Shown here in pieces: positions 30,426-32,240 of a DNA stretch of 32,240 bases (its first letter is position 1; each line of letters opens with the position of its first letter). Source of the stretch: CAZEDU01 sp964511185 (GTDB taxonomy: Bacteria; Myxococcota; Myxococcia; Myxococcales; Myxococcaceae); assembly GCA_964511185.1 (NCBI GenBank), contig CAZEDU010000055.1, positions 1 to 32,240 of the forward strand, read 5' to 3'. A program made the translations under genes and the position numbers. The notes under the pieces are model-generated. The model saw nothing but the letters and a program-made list of their open reading frames with translations. It had not been told where the DNA came from and searched no databases.

Positions 30426-31073
30426 TCAGCGCCCGAGCCGCTGCGTGCCGCTGCCGCCCGTGCCCGTGGGCGCGAGGTCACCTTCGGCGAGCCGCTGGTT
30501 GTAGGTGGCGGCGGTCCGCATCGCCTCTTCCCTCTCGACGTGGTGGCGCCCCGGGCTGGCCAGGTTCAGCCCCATGTAGATGAGCGTGCTGCCGAGGGTG
30601 GTGATGACCAGGCCCCCGATGGTGGCCGCCGGGGAGAGGCCCTGCAGGTTGGGATCGCCGCTCATCGCCCACGCGCCGCCCAAGCCGGCCAGGCCCACCG
30701 CCGCGCCGCCCCAGCCAATGCGGTTCAGCAGAACGCCGGTCTGCCGCGTCTTCTGAATCTCGTCGGCGGTCTCGGTCTCACCCGCGATGCGGAAGAAGTC
30801 CTCCTCGTCGATGGCGCTCTCGCCTTGTTTCGTCTGCCACACCAGGTGCGAGGTGGTGACCAGCCGCTCTTGGTAGACCTCGGACTTGCCCAGGTCGCGG
30901 CCGCGCGCGTCCTTGTGCTGCACCTCACCGACCTTCGCCTTCTCGACGTGCGAGGAGTAGGCGATGCCGCTCGCGACCGAGAGCGGCTCTCCGGTCGAGG
31001 GGGAACCGGTGATGGGAAGGGTCGCGCAGCCGAGCGCGAGACCGCAGGGAACGACGAGCAATCGAAAAGACAT
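30426..31073 (-). CDS. Putative lipoprotein with two hydrophobic segments
   Basis: I do not recognise a family. ATG 31073 gives 215 residues beginning with SFRLLVVPCGLALGCATLP, a lipoprotein signal whose lipobox ALGC sets Cys16 as the acylated residue. ATG 31094 and 31205 are in frame upstream but would put extra polar residues before the signal. The mature part has an alpha/beta-looking, charged region (EVQHKDARGRDLGKSEVYQE, SHLVWQTKQGESAIDEEDFF), then two hydrophobic stretches near residues 125-145 and 155-180 (GGAAVGLAGLGGAWAM and GGLVITTLGSTLIYMGLNLA). The tail is hydrophilic. This may be an outer-membrane lipoprotein with two membrane-inserted segments. It diverges from rpoN across a 260-base spacer (31074-31333), and converges with lptB. 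Confidence 0.75.
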   Translation of the reverse strand: MSFRLLVVPCGLALGCATLPITGSPSTGEPLSVASGIAYSSHVEKAKVGEVQHKDARGRDLGKSEVYQERLVTTSHLVWQTKQGESAIDEEDFFRIAGETETADEIQKTRQTGVLLNRIGWGGAAVGLAGLGGAWAMSGDPNLQGLSPAATIGGLVITTLGSTLIYMGLNLASPGRHHVEREEAMRTAATYNQRLAEGDLAPTGTGGSGTQRLGR

Positions 31074-31297
31074 GGGGTGTGGGCTCCTGTTCATGCGGAC
31101 AGGACCCGCGGGCCTCACGCCCAGCGCAAAAAACCCTTCGTGGCCCGAACAGGAGTCAAGTGGAATCGGTCGGGCGCAGCGGCCAAGCCACCGCACGAAA
31201 GCCACCTAACATCAAGCAATCACTCGAAAAGTTCATGAAACGACTGTTATTTGCACACCTTGGGCCAGGTGGACGAAGCCGGAGCTTGTTGCTAGCT

Positions 31298-31313
31298 TGG
31301 CACGGTCTTTGAT
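31298..31313 (+). promoter_or_regulatory. Near-consensus sigma-54 promoter upstream of rpoN
   Basis: The bases TGGCACG-GTCT-TTGAT match the sigma-54 pattern TGGCACG-N4-TTGCW, with a perfect -24 half and one deviation (A for C) in the -12 half; the spacing is exact. The start point would fall about 31323-31325, leaving a leader of only about ten bases before ATG 31334. If active, sigma-54 would act on its own gene. A TTGTTG-16-TTTGAT reading as a sigma-70 site is weaker. The other ~220 bases of the spacer hold no clear element. Confidence 0.5.
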
Positions 31314-31333
31314 TTGGAGCACGAGGCCACGGC

Positions 31334-32240
31334 ATGGGCATGGAACTCAAGCAGCACATGAAGCTCTCGCAGCAGCTGGTGATGACGCCCCAGCTGCAGC
31401 AGGCGATCAAGCTGCTTCAGCTTTCGCGCATGGAGCTCCTCGAGCAGGTCCGCGAGGAGATGGAGCAGAACCCGCTCCTCGAGCAGCCAGACGAGATTCA
31501 GGACGACCTGTCGGAGAAGGCGCCGGGGGAGGCCTCGCTCGAGGCCGAGAACCTGGAGCCGCCCCAGGGCGCGCTCGAGACGAAGGCGGCCGACGGCGCG
31601 CAGGAGGTGAAGGGCGACGGCGACGGGCCGCCGGAAATCGATTGGGAGGCGTACCTCAACAGCTACCAGTTCAGCGAGCAGACCACCGCGTCGAACCGCG
31701 GCAACGTCGACACCGACGACCTGCCGTCGTTCGAGGCCAACCTGGTCAAGAAGGAAGACCTGTTCGAGCGGCTCTCCAGCCAGCTCGGCATGCTCAAGCT
31801 GAACGACGCCGAGCGCCGCGTCGCGCTGCTCATCCTGGGCAACCTGAACGACGACGGCTACCTCACGCTGCCCGACGTCGAGGGCGACCCGCTCATCCGG
31901 TTGGCCACCGAGGCCGACGTCTCGCTCTCGCTCGCCGAGCGCACGCTGCGGAAGGTTCAGCAGCTGGAGCCCAAAGGCTGCGGCGCGCGCGACCTGCAGG
32001 AGTGCCTGCTCATCCAAGCGAGCGCCTTGAAAGAGCCGCAGGCCGCGCTCTTGGGCACCATCATCAAGAGGCACATGAAGCTCTTGGAGAGCAAGAACCT
32101 CCCGGCCATCGCCAAGGACCTGAAGCTTTCGCTCGACGAGGTGGTGCAGGCCACCCGGCTGGTCGAGAAGCTCGACCCCCGCCCCGGCCGCAACTACTCG
32201 GGCGACGAGGCGCAGTACATCACCCCCGACGTGTTCGTTT
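31334..32240 (+). CDS. rpoN: RNA polymerase sigma-54 factor (partial, cut by window end)
   Basis: The first 302 residues are present. They open MGMELKQHMKLSQQLVMTPQ and continue LQQAIKLLQLSRMELLEQV, the Gln- and Leu-rich region I that contacts activators and the -12 promoter. An acidic region II rich in Glu, Asp, Gly and Pro spans ~50-115 (AENLEPPQGALETKAADGAQ). The core-binding region follows, with LGNLNDDGYL, then LEPKGCGARDLQECLLIQA, which are standard RpoN blocks. The DNA-binding HTH and RpoN box lie beyond the window. ATG 31334 is supported by region I phasing; 31340 is a less likely alternative. Neighbouring lptB is a common arrangement in deltaproteobacteria and other Proteobacteria. 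Sigma-54 controls nitrogen, motility and surface genes in many bacteria and is essential in Myxococcus xanthus. Confidence 0.97.
   Translation, partial: MGMELKQHMKLSQQLVMTPQLQQAIKLLQLSRMELLEQVREEMEQNPLLEQPDEIQDDLSEKAPGEASLEAENLEPPQGALETKAADGAQEVKGDGDGPPEIDWEAYLNSYQFSEQTTASNRGNVDTDDLPSFEANLVKKEDLFERLSSQLGMLKLNDAERRVALLILGNLNDDGYLTLPDVEGDPLIRLATEADVSLSLAERTLRKVQQLEPKGCGARDLQECLLIQASALKEPQAALLGTIIKRHMKLLESKNLPAIAKDLKLSLDEVVQATRLVEKLDPRPGRNYSGDEAQYITPDVFV

Overview
The window is high-GC DNA (hand-counted 60-base lines in the core genes are around 65% G+C). It looks like a Gram-negative member of the Myxococcota or another deltaproteobacterial lineage. The reasons are the lptC-lptA-lptB-rpoN order at the right end, many lipoproteins with ALGC/SLGC lipoboxes, frequent GTG/TTG starts with stop/start overlaps, and tandem sugar-locus nucleotidyltransferase-like genes. 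A 10-base N gap at 11984-11993 and a one-base frameshift suggest a draft or metagenome-derived assembly. The assignment is inference; no rRNA or taxonomic marker is present.

Region 1 (1-5425) is a plus-strand run of surface-polysaccharide assembly genes with stop/start overlaps: the end of a glycosyltransferase, a GT4 glycosyltransferase, a hexapeptide-repeat acyltransferase, a 716-residue protein joining a WbuB/WcaI-like GT4 to an exostosin-like domain, and a Wzy-type polymerase. Region 2 (5430-10353) is on the minus strand: a strikingly low-GC pectate-lyase-type beta-helix (tailspike-like) gene broken by a frameshift, a SAM methyltransferase, and a lipoprotein with a 15-triplet collagen-like Gly-X-Y segment ahead of a parallel beta-helix. 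Region 3 (10434-17490) returns to the plus strand: a GT-C-like membrane protein holding the N gap, a second methyltransferase, gmd and fcl (GDP-L-fucose synthesis), a WecA-type initiating phosphoglycosyltransferase with an extra cytosolic domain, and an NTP_transf_5-like protein. Region 4 (17492-22121) has an inverted small DUF6036-like gene, paired GGGGACAGTCCCC palindromes, a second NTP_transf_5-like gene, ugd (UDP-glucuronate), a DPPR-synthase-like UbiA protein and a coiled-coil protein.

Region 5 (22122-26413) has a spacer with a long inverted repeat, a Cys-rich small lipoprotein, an O-antigen-ligase/TPR fusion and a convergent arginase-family gene. Region 6 (26414-32240) has a 144-bp hexanucleotide tract with CG at every sixth step, an unrecognised 161-residue protein, and the conserved lipid A/LPS-export block (LpxL-type acyltransferase, LptC, a domain-duplicated LptA, LptB). 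A convergent lipoprotein follows, then rpoN, cut by the window end and preceded by a near-consensus sigma-54 promoter.

Together the genes describe synthesis of a fucose- and probably glucuronate-containing lipid-linked glycan. The WecA-like enzyme starts it on undecaprenyl phosphate, GT4/GT47-like enzymes extend it, an acetyltransferase and perhaps methyltransferases decorate it, Wzy polymerises it and a WaaL-like ligase may transfer it. It sits next to the machinery that makes lipid A and moves LPS to the outer membrane. No single unmistakably new system stands out. The best candidates for novelty are the GT4-exostosin fusion, the collagen/beta-helix lipoprotein, the low-GC spike gene, the nucleotidyltransferase trio and the hexamer tract.
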